Source of the DNA: Phialophora verrucosa | Lineage: Eukaryota; Ascomycota; Eurotiomycetes; Chaetothyriales; Herpotrichiellaceae | NCBI GenBank assembly: GCA_002099365.1 | Contig: MSED01000001.1 | Span: forward strand, 2,356,001-2,420,000 | Length of the DNA: 64,000 bases | Direction: 5' to 3' | Part shown: piece by piece, positions 53,882 to 64,000 of the stretch | Layout of the letters: the number at the start of each line of letters is the position of its first letter | How positions within the stretch are numbered: the stretch's first letter is position 1 | The notes under the pieces: generated by a model | The model's database searches: none | What the model was told of the DNA's origin: nothing | What the model saw: the letters and a program-made list of their open reading frames with translations, nothing else | Program-made: the position numbers and the translations under genes

Positions 53882-56800
53882 ATGCAGACCGAGCACCTTC
53901 CATCTGATGTGAATGAGTTTGCCATCCAGCACAGTGCAGGGCTTTGTCGCAGCAAGTTCCGCCAAATCCTTGCCCTCGTCCACCAGGATGAAGCTGTGGC
54001 TCGTCGCATTCCGCTTCTCTTTGCTCAGCCAGAAGATACACGACCCATCCTGACCATCTCGGACCTTCGTGACGAGTTCGAGCAATTCCGGGTCTGGGCC
54101 GACAACATAGGAGTATTTGCATCCGATCACGCGTCTCTTGACTACAGGCTGCACGAGGCCCCCGACGTCAAACAAGGCATTGTATCATTGCTACAAAGTC
54201 TCGACTCCGACCTTGCCGAAGGTATCCTGCTTGTGAAGGCTTATCAGCGTCGCTAACGAGTGCCAGTGTCAGCTCTCCTCAAGGAGGACCAAGATTATGG
54301 CGACACAGACAAGCTTGAGGCCGATGCGGATGAAGAAGAGAGCTCTGATGATGATACAGAAGCACTGACAGACTTGGAGATCACACGCCTGGAGATCCAG
54401 AATCAGCTCGACCACATCTCTGATCTTATCACCAAGCTCATCCACTTAGCTCGCGTCATTCGAGTCTCGGGAGTACGAAGTCGTGCCACCAAAGCCGCAG
54501 GGTATGTGCATTATGACGAATATGGGATCGATCAGACCAAGGCGTTCGAGGAAACATATTTGCCGTCCGTTCTCCGCCATCGGTTCCAAGTAACAGGGCC
54601 CTTGCTACCAAGGCTATGCAAAGTCATTTCTTCGCGGCGCCGGCAATTCATGTATCAACAAACTCATCAGAAACGGCTCGCTTACAATGGAGCAGCTTCA
54701 GACTATGCTCACTCCCCTGCCACCACGCTGTTACTTCCAGACCAGATACCACCATCCCAACAGCTGGGTCCCGCCGTTACGCAGATTTCCGGAGCTAACG
54801 TCACCGACCACCATAAGCCAGCCTTGAGCACCATTTACCCGCCAACTCTTGCGACGACATTCCGAATGACCGAGTTGAAGAGGTTGGCGCCTTCCACTAT
54901 TGTGGCGTCTACAACGAAACTCGCGACGAACACCATAGACTTTCCACAGCCGCCCTCTGTTTCGGATAAGGCTACGCATTTTCAGTGTCCGTACTGTTGT
55001 TTACTGGTTGAGGTGCGCAAACGTGCTCCAGCAGCTTGGAAAAAACATCTTCTAAACGACCTGAAACCTTTCATGTGTATTGAGCCGACCTGCTCCGATC
55101 CATATGTCGTTTTGGATACCTGGAATGACTGGGTGGAACATCACAGATGGACACATGCCATGGAATGGTGGTGCGAAGGAATTGAGCCGGGCCATCGCCC
55201 GTCGCGATTTACAACCCCTGAGGAGTATTCCGATCACCTCTTGAGCGACCACATGTCCAGTCTGTCCCTACGCGCCGTGGCCAGAATGGTCAATGGAGGC
55301 GGAGGCCCGTCTCAAGAGCCGTTCAATAGCTGCCCATTCTGCGATTTTCAATGGCATGGCAATGTTTCAGCGAATTCGTCGTCGATGGCGCTAGAAACAG
55401 CGAAGGCCAGACAAAGCAAGCTTCAGAGCCACATTTTCGACCATCTGATTTCCATGTTTATGCTCGCCTTGCCTGAAAGAGAAGACCTTGAAGACTCAGT
55501 AAGTGACGATGAACACTCGGGCTTGCGCAGGGGAAGCGTCCTAGTCGGTCTGAGGACCGACTTGTCAGATCGTTCCCCCCTTTCTAGCTTTGGGGCGGCA
55601 AGTCAGCCGGAATCAGACTCACGGCGTTCGCGACAGGGCATCAGTGATGTACCTCCTAGTCAGCCGGTAACCGCCCCGACAGGGCCCGATGACGTTCCTG
55701 ATGAAGCAACAACTAAAGAGTTCGAGGAATTCTTGGCCGGGCTTTATCACATGGCTGATGATGGGGTGGCGGAGCCCACTGGCGACATGCCTGGTATAGA
55801 GATACAGAGTTCCGTCGAAGTCATAAATCCTAAGGACAAACCCGCGCCAACCAATGCGGATGATGAACGGACCATCCCAGAACGAGCTGGACGCTCATTA
55901 AGGCGAAAATCGGTGCGAGTACAAGATTCGCCACAGCCATCAGCGTCTCGAGCACGAAATATATTCCCATTAGAATCAGGATCTTATCCCGTCGGTGCCA
56001 TACCGTCTATGGGTCTAGAAGGGGACTCTCAGGAGCATTTCCTTTTTGAGCTTCGCAAGTGGACCCACGACGTGTGGATTCCAGATCGCTGGGATATAAA
56101 CTCACTCGCGGCGCACGACCGTGGAACTCAGTGCTGTCGATCCTTGGTCTCAGATCTCACCACTGGCGTACATCTTTTCGAGGACGGAAGGAAAGAATCT
56201 GCCTGGCGTTATTGGAACTTTGCCTTCAGTTGGATACAGGACCCAGAATTCTTCAAGACGCACCATCCCGAGGTGCCCATGCGCCTCCTCTTCGAGTCGG
56301 GCAGGCTGTTTTCGAGTGGCCATGGGGCAGTAGCCAAGATTTTGCTGGACTATATTAGAAGCTGGGCAGCCATGTTTCTGGGCGACGCTGACCCACGTTA
56401 CGCTCTTTTCGCCTCTTTGACTAATATAGACCCGTCGTCGGTAGCAGATCTGCATCTTCGGGCTGCACGATTGTTGTTTGAGGGGCTGCCAACCGGGATG
56501 ACCTTTACCACCCCAATGATTGTTGAACTCCGCTTCACCATCACCCTCGATCTACTCTGGAATGATCCAAATCTGGACTTGTCAAAATGGATTCCTAGCG
56601 ATGAGAGCATCCGCAACGGATTGTATGGACACCCTAGCCCATGGGATTCATATTCGCACTTGCTTCAGGCTTACGCATTCATCGCCAAAGATTCGTATGA
56701 CGAAGCTAGCGGCCGTCTTTCGCAAGCTACTGCCACCCTATCCGCTGCAGAGGAGAGAAACATCGACATCTGGCATGTCGCATGGACGTTCTTGCGGATC

Positions 56801-57181
56801 GGACAATTGGAATTTTCCAAAGGGCGTTATCTTGAAGCCCGTCGGAGCATGAATATCGCGATGAGATATAGTGAGAGTGGAGTCAAAATCGGTCCCAATA
56901 CTTTGGCGCAGGTTTTTTTACAACAATTGCGCATAGCTAAGGCAGCAAAGGATCAGGAAGACGTTCGTTTGTGGAGCCGAATGCTCGAGAACCTGGAGAA
57001 ACATGCCCTTGAGAAGGAGAAGGAGATGGAGGAGCAGAGGAAGACGGCGATGGAGAAGGAGAAGGAAAACGAGAAGGAGAAGGAAAACGAGAAGGAGAAG
57101 GAAAACGAGAACGAGAAGGAGAGGAAGGAGACGTCTCCTGCTCCTTCTTCGTCTTTGCGCCGTTGGCCTGAGACACGATAG
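53882..57181 (+). CDS. Large C2H2-type zinc-finger protein with helical C-terminal domain and KE repeat tail
   Basis: Exon 1 (53882-54221) and exon 2 (54267-57181) encode 1084 residues; the 45 bp intron has a GCTAAC branch and CAG acceptor. The N-terminal 110 residues (LRDEFEQFRVWADNIG, SLDYRLHEAPDVKQGIVSLL) match the helical start of a widespread ascomycete zinc-finger family. An acidic patch follows (DADEEESSDDDTEA). Cys/His pairs then lie in CPYCCLLVEV, FMCIEPTCSDPY, HHRWTHAMEWWC and CPFCDFQW. A disordered region leads to a TPR-like helical domain (HLFEDGRKESAWRYWNFAF, GRYLEARRSMNIAMRY). The end is an EKEKEN tandem repeat, then a stop. The frame after the stop continues protein-like, suggesting truncation of a longer protein. 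Function unknown; a role in self-recognition is speculation. Confidence 0.75.
57053..57106 (+). repeat. 18 bp coding tandem repeat (three copies) encoding EKEKEN
   Basis: Three perfect head-to-tail copies of GAGAAGGAGAAGGAAAAC, followed by a diverged partial copy. It lies in the C-terminal tail of the zinc-finger gene. Copy number changes stay in frame because the unit is 18 bp. Confidence 0.95.
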
Positions 57182-58212
57182 TGTCCGCAAAGAAAATATC
57201 CAAGTGAGGCGGCAACCGATTTCTCACCGGACTGTACTAACGATTGGCTCAACAAAATTCATCCTAAGGCTAGAGTGGCTTACCTATTCAATTCGTCGAC
57301 GACGCTCGTGCAGTTCGCCGTTGCCCAGAGGGAGGGGAAAATGAATTCTTGTTCTTCCGTTGGCCTGATGCAAATTGGTCCAGTCTGCCATCCACCTATC
57401 TTCCAGAATCCGGGACTGATCAAGAGCTGTGGTTCAGGCTCGTTCCGATATGCCAACTCGAAGCGATCCGCCTCGACGCTCGTGGCCAGGAACAGGAGCG
57501 GCGAGATTCTCCAGGGGAGCGAGATTTAACTGCGGATAGGACCCTCGTTCCAGCACCCCTGCGGTTCGCAACGGAGTCGAAAAGCTCGTGAAATAGGCAG
57601 AGCGTATACATATTCAGGCGTCATCGCTCGAGAAGTTTTGCGGTTAGGAATTCTCGTACAATGCCCGAGTTGTAGTCAGCGGACTGACTGAATACTAATC
57701 TTGAGCAGCACAGTATCCAAGATCCTCGGAAAGCGTGAAAAGTGCATGAATTTGCAGCAAAGGGTCCATGTACCCGCCTCGGACAGCAAGTCGCGCATCG
57801 AACAACGAGATCCTGATGAGAAACCTCCTAGAGGGTCGACAATCGACCAGAGAAAGGCTTACCTTCCACGGCTGACGATCTCCAGGAGCAAGGAGAAGAA
57901 TAGCTCTCAACCACCGAGAGCGAGACTGGTCAAGCAGCAGTCTTTAATGCAGATTTGCTCGACGAGTCTGGAAGCCGCAAGAATCGTCTCATTGCGCAGA
58001 AAGCCGACGAGGACTCGGGTTCGGTGTTAGGAGCTCCCATGTGCACAACCTCCTCAGCCACGCCGACTCCTCTCAAGAGCTCTCCGGCATCGTCTGTAGA
58101 CACCTTGCTCGATATTAGCGATTCGACCTCGACCTCGCCTGCCGAAGACGACAGCATGCGAAATCGGGGAATGGCCAGTCAAGGACGGTCCAACAGTCCT
58201 CCGGCTGAGTAG
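57182..58212 (+). pseudogene. Frameshifted coding remnant downstream of the zinc-finger gene
   Basis: Directly after the TAG at 57179-57181 the same frame stays open and reads like protein (DWLNKIHPKARVAYLFNSST to about 57320). It then shifts by one base to a frame with dense aromatic residues (ENEFLFFRWPDANWSSLPST, then ELWFRLVPICQLEAIRLD) to 57540. A third block in another frame covers about 57700-57905, and a fourth (TGQAAVFNADLLDESGSRKN to the stop at 58212) is Ser/Asp-rich. The last shift is again by one base. This pattern fits the decayed 3' part of a longer version of the upstream gene, or a separate small gene with several unseen introns. I favour decay with moderate confidence. Confidence 0.45.
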
Positions 58213-59925
58213 GCGCGGGAAAACATTGACATCGCACGAGGACCTGAGAGGTTGTGGCGGCCGCCGTGAAGGTGATTCCCATTTGAGGGTGAGTTTCGAT
58301 CCTGTCCCTTGGGCTAAACATCCTGACCGCTTGTCTCGCCTTGATAAGCTTCGCTTGGTAGAGCGCGGAGCGGAGGGATTATCGTCGTTTCCATCACTGC
58401 GGCCTCTCAGGCAGATGTCGCGTTCTTTTTAAATTGCTTACGTGGAATGTTGGGAGGACCACTGGTACTCAGCCATGATTGACAAGGGACATGTAATGCT
58501 TTTTTCGCTCGGAAAAGTTGATTGATTTGGACGTTAATATGTCTAGCTATCTTAGTCTGTGGTTTTATCACGACCGAGAGCATTGCAGACACTTGCAGCG
58601 GTTCTGGGTCTGGAAGTGATTCGTAGCGCGAAGTACGGAGTACTCGTCTTGATATACACATGTATACCGTATGGTGGCAATCCGGTAGCGAGATAGCATA
58701 TTAGGCCACAGCAACAGTCTTCTTGCCCGCAAGATGAAACCTGCATGTGGAAAGCAGCAGGATCCTAGTAAAGGAGGCACGAAGGCACCTTAGGCGTGAA
58801 CTCGAGTGCGAGCATGCAGAAGGCTCGATTTGGGCAAACGACGTCATGATATAACATCTCCCAACTGTCCACGGTGGTCTCCTTCCAGCTTGCCTTGATC
58901 GTAGTCACCACATTTATTTATATATGCGTCGAGTGTTGGATGGCTGCGCGTATGTTGTCGTCTTCGCCGCCGTTGGCACCGCGGGAGTGAACCGATTCCT
59001 TGATGCGTTCGTAAGGCTGGGTGGTACGCGCAACAGTCTCGCGACGTTGGAACGCTGTCCATGTTCACATCCACAGGGGTCTCTCTTGATCTGTGTTCCT
59101 GTCTTGTTGTGGCGCATCACAATTCTTCAGCCTCGTCCCGTCAATGACAGCCTCACCAACAAAGTTTCACTCGACACACCGCCTTTTCGGCACAAGCGCC
59201 CAGACCAGCCTGAACGAAATTGCGCCCGACTGATACGTGCCAGGTCACGCGCACCCTGAAGGACCACAAAAAAGACAAAAGGCTCGTGGCTGTGCCCGTC
59301 GAACGTGCTTCGAGGGAGTTTCTCGCTGTCCCTACCTGCTTTGCTGTTCTGCTCATGCGTGCCAGCCAGCTGGCTGGATGCCTTCGCCTCAAATGCGTCC
59401 CAAAAGGGCAACTCCCGCAGGTGCAGTGCGTAGGTATCCACTTGTTCAGCGCTTCTCAGGCAGACAGACTAATTTAACGTCCGCAAGATCGTGCAATGTT
59501 GTTTCGACCTCCAGCCTTACCCGGGCACACCACACACACCTTCGTGACGGTCCACATCATAACGACCGAGCCTGGTGATTGGACAATATATTGATGGCTG
59601 CTATGGGAGCTGGCGAAGTGAAAGGGTGGTGATGAATGTGAGGAATGTGAAGAATGCGAAGATGCTGAGAGCTCGCGGGGTCAAGGGGAGGCCAGACAAC
59701 CTGACGTAATGAATGTGCTCCAATTGCGGCGTGTGCGAAATCAGTCCACCGGTCGGACATGTTGAGACAGACGAGGTTGACAGCTTGTGGTCCGTTGTTC
59801 TTCACTCGATATCTTGCCAGCACGCAGGTCAGGCGGTCGTTGCGTGCCCAAACACCATCCTCACGACCGGTCAGCGAGGTTGACGCACGAACTAGACAGG
59901 GTTCTACGCCTCGCCAGTTGTCACC
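58213..59925. other. Intergenic region, no gene seen
   Basis: 1.7 kb. A GTACGGAGTAC palindrome-like motif lies at 58633-58643. Short frames (58924-59259 plus, 59441-59127 minus) have no domain. Confidence 0.5.
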
Positions 59926-60543
59926 ATGGCACCACCCAACACGGCCCTGCTAGTCATCGACATGCAGGTCTTCTTCGAGTCGATGACGACGGCTGCCCTT
60001 CCCAACATCATCAAGCTATGCGAGCACTTTGCGAAGACATCGGCGCCGACCGTCTTCACGAAGCACGGCCACCCAAAATCCGAGATGGTTGCGCACTCGA
60101 CAAGTCAGCTGGTGCGCAAATGGGGCGTTAATGGGTCGATTGGAGAAGGGTCGGCAGAAGGGGAGGTCGTATCAGAGCTGCACAAGTATCTGCCCAAGGC
60201 GAACAAGACGCCGACGATTGGCGAATCGCTGCCGGGACCCGAGTCTCCCGAGTTTCCCAAGCTCTTGCCAAAGAATACGTATGATGCGTTCATCAACACG
60301 CCGTTGTCGACCGTGTTGGAGAGTGCGAAGATCGAGCGCGTGGTTGTCTGCGGCGTAATGACCGACTGTTGCTGTGACACAACGGCTCGCTCGGCATTTA
60401 ACCGGGGCTATGAGACATGGCTCGTAAGTGATGCCTGTGGCTCTGCGAACAGGGCACAGCACGAAGCCGGCTTGAGGGGGTTCGGTTTCGCTTTCGGGGA
60501 GGTGATGAAGACAAATGAGGTGATATCGATGCTCAATGAGTGA
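59926..60543 (+). CDS. Isochorismatase-family cysteine hydrolase
   Basis: An intronless frame of 205 residues. The catalytic triad of the family is visible: D12 in LLVIDMQ, K116 in LLPKNTYDAF, and the nucleophilic Cys at about 149 in GVMTDCCCDTTARSAF. The GVMT motif preceding it carries the usual cis-peptide. Members hydrolyse C-N or vinyl-ether bonds (isochorismate, nicotinamide, N-carbamoyl compounds); the substrate cannot be assigned. There is no signal peptide, so it is probably cytosolic. The start follows a TCACC leader (TCACCATGG), a good fungal Kozak context. Confidence 0.9.
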   Translation: MAPPNTALLVIDMQVFFESMTTAALPNIIKLCEHFAKTSAPTVFTKHGHPKSEMVAHSTSQLVRKWGVNGSIGEGSAEGEVVSELHKYLPKANKTPTIGESLPGPESPEFPKLLPKNTYDAFINTPLSTVLESAKIERVVVCGVMTDCCCDTTARSAFNRGYETWLVSDACGSANRAQHEAGLRGFGFAFGEVMKTNEVISMLNE

Positions 60544-61213
60544 TCCAGAGCGTCTGATGGAGGGTTGCATCCGACAGAGACTGGACTGGGAGGATTGCGC
60601 CTTGTCAGGGGTTGGGAGCAAAGACTCCGGGTGCCGAAGGCCCGATTCGGCCGTGTTGCGAGCCATGTCTATCGCTTGCAAAAATCATGATCATTCTGCT
60701 GTTATACATGTAATGCATGCGAATAATGCCAGTCACGTTCCTTGCTCGAGGCTGCTATCACGACGGTGCTCATACCGAGAGGCAGTAACGGCCATTACCT
60801 GGCTCTACGATGTCTGTTCAGAGCTGCCGACGGCTGGAGTGTGCAGAACAGATGGTCTATTCGCTCCGAGCAACCAGATGACACAAAGAGTAACGATATC
60901 TGCCAAACGAATAGTTCACGAGTCTTCGCCCGTACAAAACAGTTGTACAGGAAGAGAGACGAGGAAGCATGATCGGTCTCTGGTCGTAATAGCCACCCAG
61001 GTACACCAAACATGTGGTAAGGACAAGGTTCGTGTCCACCGTTTACTACACAGGCAGGAGCGACACATGTCCACGCCGACAAGTACCGCACGCTCAGCGG
61101 CGCGTATGGTAGGCTAAGGTCTCAAAGATCGAGTGAAATAATCGTTACTACGTACGCTTTACCCTCCCCTTCCCAGTCAGTTACCCTTTCCCACCGAGAT
61201 CCTAACCACTCAT
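60544..61213. other. Intergenic region between convergent isochorismatase and DUF6594 genes
   Basis: 670 bp with no supported gene. It carries the 3' flanks of two convergent genes. Confidence 0.55.
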
Positions 61214-62177
61214 TTAGGAAACACTTCCCGTTCCACAGCCGTTCGAATTTCCCACAAATACGACCAGCACTGCAGCGAACGCAGCGGACGCCGTGAAGAC
61301 TTCCACTCGCCGTGGCCTTGCTATGAGCGCCAGCGTTGTCGAGAAGAGAAGGGTAGACACGACTATTGCTGCCATCCTGTTCACTTGGTCGTTGATGAAG
61401 TAGATTCCGAAGGCGGCGACGGTGGGCAAGATCGAGGCTAAGATGGTGCTGAGGGTGTCGATCGTGGTCGTGATATAGCGGTCGGGGTAGTTGATGATGG
61501 GCTTACGCTTGCCTGCGCTAGCCCATGCCTCAACGACCGAGACCGGATCATGGAACTTGTGGCCGATTAGCTTGTGATAGCCCGACCTCACCATCTTGTC
61601 GATGAATCTTGAGAATGCATCCTTTTCCGCATGGTGTCCGGCTAACGAGGTCAGGTCAGGAAAGTGTTCTTCCTCCCAGGTCTCGAACTCGAAAGCACGG
61701 AGCCAGGAGTCTCCAATGTTGTTACCATCCTCGGTCAATTCGCGAAGGACTGACAAGTCGGCCTTGTTCGCGGGAGCGAGTCGACAGAGACGCTGGAATT
61801 GGAAGAGAGCCTCGTCTAGTATTCTGTCAGGAAAGTGACTGGGGGCTCGTGAGACAAGCGCACATACTGTATTCCTTGAGCAGGCGTCGTAGCTCTAGGG
61901 TTCTCTGCCACTGCACACCGTCACCCTGGTTCTTGTGAGGACCTTTAAGGGCTCCTATCTCGTATTCGAACCATTTCCGTATGCTGCCCTCCTCCGCTTC
62001 GCGGTCCTTCTTAATGCTCAAGCGCAGTCCATGATCGAGATTGATGATCTCGGCTTGCATGCAGAGAAGATTGCGAGCGTTGAGGATTAGGAATCTCCTG
62101 AACACGGCGAGCGACGGGTCAGTACCAATGTAGCCTGCCAGAGCATTGTATCCGTTCATCGCGTTGAAATCACCCAT
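61214..62177 (-). CDS. DUF6594 fungal membrane protein
   Basis: Exon 1 (62177-61868) and exon 2 (61815-61214) encode 303 residues. A 52 bp intron (GTATGT donor, CTGAC branch, TAG acceptor) joins LKEY to NEALFQFQRL, a phrase typical of DUF6594. The N-terminal 200 residues are soluble and helical (SLAVFRRFLILNARNLL, LQAEIINLDHGL-like). The C-terminus has three membrane helices (TLSTILASILPTVAAFGIYF, MAAIVVSTLLFSTTLALIA, and a third to residue 295). DUF6594 genes are abundant in plant-associated and soil ascomycetes, and their function is unknown. An upstream exon is possible but not needed. Confidence 0.85.
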
Positions 62178-64000
62178 CGCATTGAATCTGGGCGGTGTGA
62201 ACGACTCCTCTGCCAGCGTCTGAGGCGGAAGGGCCGCAGGCAGACCATGGCGCAGCTCTGCGGCATCGTTGTGACATGAGGCTGCCGCGTCTAGCGGTCA
62301 GTTCAGCACTGCTGTGTTGGCAACAGGTCTGCATGCCAATCCACAGAACATCGACCGTGTGAGAGCCAGTAGAATGGAGAGCATCGGTACCCGGCATTGG
62401 AGCAGCAACACGGTGTCAAGTCAAGCGCTACCGAGCCGGCCAACCCTTGCAGCGCCCACTCCACCATACCATCCACACCAGTCCGTTCATGCAGATTGAC
62501 ATGGATGGTGAGAAATCAGGGTGAATTGAGACAATCCTCCTATCGCTGTGGCTGCCAATGACATGGGAGAGAGTGCAGAGGCAGATGGGGAAGAGTCGCT
62601 CCTCCAATCGAGGAGCACGATCCATTTGCCGGGCCCCTAAGGACAAAGATGCAGCTGTCAACCATGTTGCTTCTGGCGGGACGTGGTCTGTCCTTTCTAT
62701 CCTTTTCTTTTCTTTTCTGACTCTCTTTTCTCGACGACATGGAACTGGACATTTCTGTGGAGGCAACAAGTGGCTGTCGTGTGTTAATGCGCCGGTCACA
62801 GTCCGATCGAGCAACTCAGGTACCAATCCCCTACCTCGCAGGGCAAGCCACGACCGAGAGGAGACAAGACAAGACATTCAGGTGGCAGATCGCGCCTCCG
62901 GCCCAGCTCGAATTCGAGGTTTTCAAGATGGCCCATGGCCCGTCCATCCGATAACAGCAACTCTGGTAAGGTATCCAGCTCTTGCATGACGCTCCATGTC
63001 TGCATGAGTGCGGGCCGTCCCCTCAACTCGGCGAGATCCGGGCGCTGCTGCTGGCGATTGCACGACGAGCTTGTTTGCTTACCGGCCGATCCATCCGTGA
63101 GCCACAGTAGCAGCAGCAGCAGCAGCCACAGCGGCGGCGCGGGAGGCGCCCATCTGCCTTGACGCGTTCAAGCGCGCGCATCCCCGGAAGAATCTGCAAA
63201 ATGCAGGGCACGACTCCCGCGCTATAGATCTGCTATTCTTCAGATTGGCGACAAGCAGACACGGACGCTGCGCGGCCTTCGAAAGGGCTGCGTTCCAGCT
63301 TTCTGTTGATTTTTTGTTGAGGCCCACGGCAGCAAGGCAGACGGGCCTGAAGACGACCTTCCCGCTCCCCCGTCCCCGGCACCCCAAAGTGGATTCTAGC
63401 GTTATCGACTACACGCTTTTCCGAGCACCTAAGGGATCCCGCGAGCCTATCGAACTCGCAGTCGGGTCTAACGCGTCGAACCTGTCATCTTCTCGCGAGT
63501 CCATTGCAGAGAACCCGCCAGGCTAGCGACCACTGTCAATGGGCATGAAGGTGCCGTTTCGGACGTGGAACAAACGCTGACCTGATGGACAGCTCGCGAC
63601 TCTACACAGCACCGCGTCTTGTTGCTCGAAAGTCTACGCGACAACCCCCGACCTCCGTGTAGCCCGTCCCTAAAAGACGAGCTTTCGTCGCCTCCAAAAC
63701 GCCAAGCAGCCGGTCGACTCTGGAAATTTTCACGATACTTTCCGTCGGCCTGCAGCTGGAGTATCTCATGAGTTGCCTACTCACTTCACGCTTTTTCCCC
63801 TTGCCCTGGTCTATTCAGGATGCGCCGGCGCGCTTTGCTCGTGTTCACGCGCCTTTACCGCCTCAATTATCGCGAATTTGGACATTTCCGCAAACTTGCC
63901 CCCTCTTCCTGCAGCGGGATCGCCATCCGAGATGTGTCTGCCCCTTCGTCTAGGCCAATGCCTGCTGCGCGGTCCTTGGGATTCGGTGGGTGCTCGCCCA
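62178..64000. other. Right-end region, no gene recognised
   Basis: 1.8 kb. A pyrimidine tract (TTTCTATCCTTTTCTTTTC, 62693-62711) on the plus strand resembles promoters of highly expressed fungal genes, but no good frame follows. A short AGC repeat lies at 63109-63126. A gene may start beyond the right edge. Confidence 0.45.
63109..63126. repeat. (AGC)n trinucleotide repeat
   Basis: About six consecutive AGC units in the gene-free right end. Confidence 0.85.

Noticed and set aside
57003..57344. Arg-rich frame antiphase to the KE repeat
   Set aside because: Its poly-Arg content is produced by reading the GAGAAG repeat in another frame.
51790..58212. Interpretation as a secondary-metabolite or toxin cluster
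   Set aside because: No synthase, transporter or toxin domain is present in or next to the pair.
61816..61867. Alternative acceptor at CTGACAG in the DUF6594 intron
   Set aside because: It would create an in-frame TAG; the acceptor at ACTAG restores LKEYNEAL.

Overview
This 64 kb window is chromosomal DNA of a filamentous ascomycete (Pezizomycotina). The evidence is consistent: 35 inferred spliceosomal introns, mostly 45-85 bp, with GT..AG ends and CTAAC/CTGAC-type branch points; monocistronic genes on both strands separated by 0.1-3 kb; and recognisably fungal proteins, namely SamB/Mub1, a SfaD-type G-beta, a Zn2Cys6 transcription factor, a HAK potassium transporter, DUF7580 and DUF6594. 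I cannot name the genus. I saw no rRNA, convincing tRNA, CRISPR array, intact transposon or viral gene. Splice sites were read by eye, by requiring frame continuity plus conserved motifs across each junction. || Layout. 1-10 kb: the N-terminal part of an MKT1-like XPG-fold regulator running off the left edge, a 2-oxoglutarate/Fe(II) dioxygenase, the MYND protein SamB, a 3.2 kb stretch with no recognisable gene, and an extended short-chain reductase broken by one in-frame TAG. 10-19 kb: a DUF423 membrane protein, a 3 kb gene-free leader, G-beta, a (TG)36 microsatellite, then Ypt7/Rab7 and Atg16 transcribed divergently from one 0.55 kb spacer. 19-30 kb: Dot1 (H3K79 methyltransferase), Pus4 (tRNA pseudouridine-55 synthase), an RFTS-domain protein, Ebp2 (60S assembly), an HSBP1-like coiled coil and an Erp38/TigA-type protein disulfide isomerase. 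30-42 kb: an ADF-H/PH scaffold protein, OHCU decarboxylase (urate catabolism), V-ATPase subunit H, a TMF/Sgm1 golgin and Nas6/gankyrin. 42-51 kb: a Zn2Cys6 transcription factor, the HAK potassium transporter and a membrane RING-H2 ubiquitin ligase. 51-64 kb: an accessory-looking section with a DUF7580 protein and a large zinc-finger protein facing away from each other across 350 bp, a frameshifted reading frame behind the latter, an isochorismatase-family hydrolase, a DUF6594 membrane protein and 1.8 kb with no recognised gene. || How the genes relate. Most are unrelated housekeeping genes. A loose vacuole/autophagy theme links Ypt7, Atg16 and V-ATPase subunit H, and a Golgi/ER theme links the TMF golgin and the disulfide isomerase. 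Dot1 and the RFTS protein both suggest chromatin roles. The least ordinary locus is 51.8-58.2 kb: two multidomain proteins of the kind fungi carry in large, variable families, arranged head to head, with a decaying 3' segment. It is my best candidate for an undescribed (possibly self-recognition or immune-like) module, but that function is inference only.
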